The notes under the pieces were generated by a model. It worked only from the letters and a program-made list of their open reading frames with translations, was not told the origin of the DNA and did not search any database. A stretch of DNA of 64,000 bases from an uncultured Clostridia bacterium (GTDB lineage: Bacteria; Bacillota; Clostridia; Oscillospirales; Ruminococcaceae): contig CANPYR010000001.1 in assembly GCA_947588805.1 (NCBI GenBank), positions 124,001 to 188,000 on the forward strand. The letters are read 5' to 3'. Positions 62,720 through 64,000 of the stretch are shown in pieces. The position numbers and the translations under genes were made by a program. Numbering within the stretch: the stretch's first letter is position 1; every line of letters starts with the position of its first letter.

Positions 62720-64000
62720 ATGAAAAAGTATTCTAAAATTCTTTTATCGCTTTTTGCGGCGGTCGCTGCAATTGTTATTTTTGCCGGGAACGTCTTTGCC
62801 GCCGATTTCTTCTTTGACGGCGAGGGGCTTTCGGACTTCGCCGCGCCTTCTGCCGCTTCCGGAACAGACCTTGGAAGCGCGTTTATGGCTCCGCACGATT
62901 ATAATACTCCGAACACCGTCGTCTGGGAGCTTCCCACAATAGACGGAAATACCGTCAACAATAATTCCTTCCTCGGAAAGATCCAAGTATTTATTTTTTA
63001 TAGACTTGACGGAACCTGCTACAACTCAAATAACACCATTTCTTCTATCGCAAACAGCGAATGGGTTAAAAGCGACAAGGTGAAGGTTATCGCGATAGGG
63101 TTAAATTACTCTGACGACGTTGAGGAAGCAAGACAAGCGACAGTAGACTATAAGAACAAATACGCTCCGGACTGCGACGATATTGTTTTTGCATACGGAA
63201 CAACTTATGACCAGACTTATTGGACATGGATAGATTTTGAAAGGCTCACAGGTAAGGTCGTCGGGCATACATTTGCGATGAATTACGTTATAGATAAAGA
63301 TAATAATTTCAGATTCACCTGGGACGGAAACTATCATTCTACATACTACGAGAGCGTTCTTTCGCTTCTTGACAACGATTTTAAATCATACGGAGTATAT
63401 AAAACCGCAGTCGAGGGGTATGAAGAATATTCGGAAGCGGAGACGGTGCTGAGACTTTTGAACGAATACAGAGTAAGCAAAGGACTTAATGAGCTTAAAA
63501 CCAATCCGGAGCTGAGCAGGGCGGCTATGCAGCGCGCCGCGGAAAACTCGCTGTATTTTTCACATACAAGACCGAACGGCCTGCCTTGTAACTCGGTTCT
63601 GAGCGGAAGCGGTATGTCTTATATCGGTGAAAATATTGCAAACGGGTCGATTTCTCCGGAGATGGTTATGACAGCATGGAAACGTTCTTCGGGGCATAAC
63701 AGAAATATGCTTGAACCAGACCACAGTTCGGTCGGCATAGGCTGCTTCACCGATTTAAACGGGGTAAAGTACTGGGTGCAGCTCTTCAGCGGCACCGAGG
63801 TCGAGCAGTCCGATCTGAATATGCCGGAGCGCCTTAAGACGTGCGCGGACGTAGATATAAATTCCGGGATCGTAAGCACTGATATCTCCCCTGCCGAGCT
63901 TAAGATATCCGAGGGACAGAGCGGAAGCGTTACGCTGAGTCACGCCGCAAAAAAATTCCCGCTTCATTTCACCTTCGTCTCGTCGGAAGATCCCGAAACC
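62720..64000 (+). CDS. Secreted thioredoxin-like/CAP-domain protein, N-terminal part (cut by window edge)
   Basis: 427 codons are visible without a stop. AGGAGG lies 6 nt before the ATG. A signal peptide ends near VFAADFF. Residues about 60-225 look like a thioredoxin/redoxin fold (VVWELPTIDGNTVNNNSFLGKI, VKVIAIGLNYSDDVEEARQ, FAMNYVIDKDNNFRFTWDG) but the usual CxxC is replaced by DGTCYN. Residues about 245-360 form a CAP/SCP domain (AETVLRLLNEYRVSKGLNEL, YFSHTRPNG, GENIANG, SSGHNRNML, YWVQLFSG). A further domain begins (TDISPAELKISEGQSGSVTL). Confidence 0.82.
   Translation, partial: MKKYSKILLSLFAAVAAIVIFAGNVFAADFFFDGEGLSDFAAPSAASGTDLGSAFMAPHDYNTPNTVVWELPTIDGNTVNNNSFLGKIQVFIFYRLDGTCYNSNNTISSIANSEWVKSDKVKVIAIGLNYSDDVEEARQATVDYKNKYAPDCDDIVFAYGTTYDQTYWTWIDFERLTGKVVGHTFAMNYVIDKDNNFRFTWDGNYHSTYYESVLSLLDNDFKSYGVYKTAVEGYEEYSEAETVLRLLNEYRVSKGLNELKTNPELSRAAMQRAAENSLYFSHTRPNGLPCNSVLSGSGMSYIGENIANGSISPEMVMTAWKRSSGHNRNMLEPDHSSVGIGCFTDLNGVKYWVQLFSGTEVEQSDLNMPERLKTCADVDINSGIVSTDISPAELKISEGQSGSVTLSHAAKKFPLHFTFVSSEDPET

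Overview
The window comes from a member of the Firmicutes, most likely an anaerobic gut-type Clostridia (Oscillospirales-like). The evidence is WhiA, HPr kinase, RapZ, a CdaA/CdaR/GdpP cyclic-di-AMP set, RNase J, a T-box leader, Shine-Dalgarno sites close to AGGAGG, frequent TTG starts, and ferredoxin-dependent 2-oxoacid metabolism. Base composition looks roughly balanced. I see no phage, insertion sequence or CRISPR array. The species is not identified.

Layout. 1-4.8 kb: minus-strand operon RNase J - gdpP - rplI - dnaB (cut by the window edge). 5-7.1 kb: sugar-phosphate nucleotidyltransferase fused to a mutase-like tail. 7.2-10.8 kb: repeat-rich spacer, then a sulfur operon (O-acetylhomoserine sulfhydrylase, cysteine synthase, Rrf2 regulator) with a strong promoter overlapped by a palindrome. 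11-13.6 kb: membrane protein and a BlaI/BlaR1-type pair. 13.7-18 kb: DUF3810, cation efflux, GAPDH, DUF3343 plus cysteine desulfurase. 19-24.7 kb: structured leader, cdaA-cdaR, an FAD protein, pyruvate kinase. 24.8-28.5 kb: acyl-ACP thioesterase, AsnA, GH26 lipoprotein. 28.6-40.1 kb: one long minus-strand run, murD - GNAT - Met-gamma-lyase-like - hprK - PHP - murB - rapZ - whiA - dnaE. 40.3-46.3 kb: potABCD, a PRPP synthetase homologue, flavoredoxin. 46.6-49.9 kb: tRNA-Thr, methyltransferase, P-loop kinase, CotH-like lipoprotein. 50-51.7 kb: a long palindromic element and a frameshifted MATE gene. 51.8-59 kb: T-box-controlled operon for branched-chain 2-oxoacid metabolism. 59-64 kb: repeat-rich spacer, P-loop ATPase, OB-fold lipoprotein and the start of a secreted thioredoxin-like/CAP protein.

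The most interesting unit lies at 51873-58995. A T-box leader, whose best specifier reading is ATC (Ile), precedes an acyl-CoA synthetase that carries its own XRE-HTH and cupin domains. A ParA-like ATPase, a four-subunit 2-oxoacid:ferredoxin oxidoreductase (VOR type) and branched-chain aminotransferase IlvE follow. Induction by uncharged tRNA implies a biosynthetic direction: activation of a branched short-chain acid, reductive carboxylation, then transamination to Ile/Val/Leu. The pathway is known biochemically; this regulatory wiring and the fused regulator-enzyme are the unusual parts.

A second theme is a dispersed family of degenerate 7-bp tandem repeats in many spacers. Arrays often touch the 3' end of a gene, and in five cases the stop codon lies inside the array or at its edge. 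A C-rich/G-rich dispersed element, a near-duplicated spacer segment and a 172-bp imperfect palindrome add to an unusually repeat-rich intergenic landscape.
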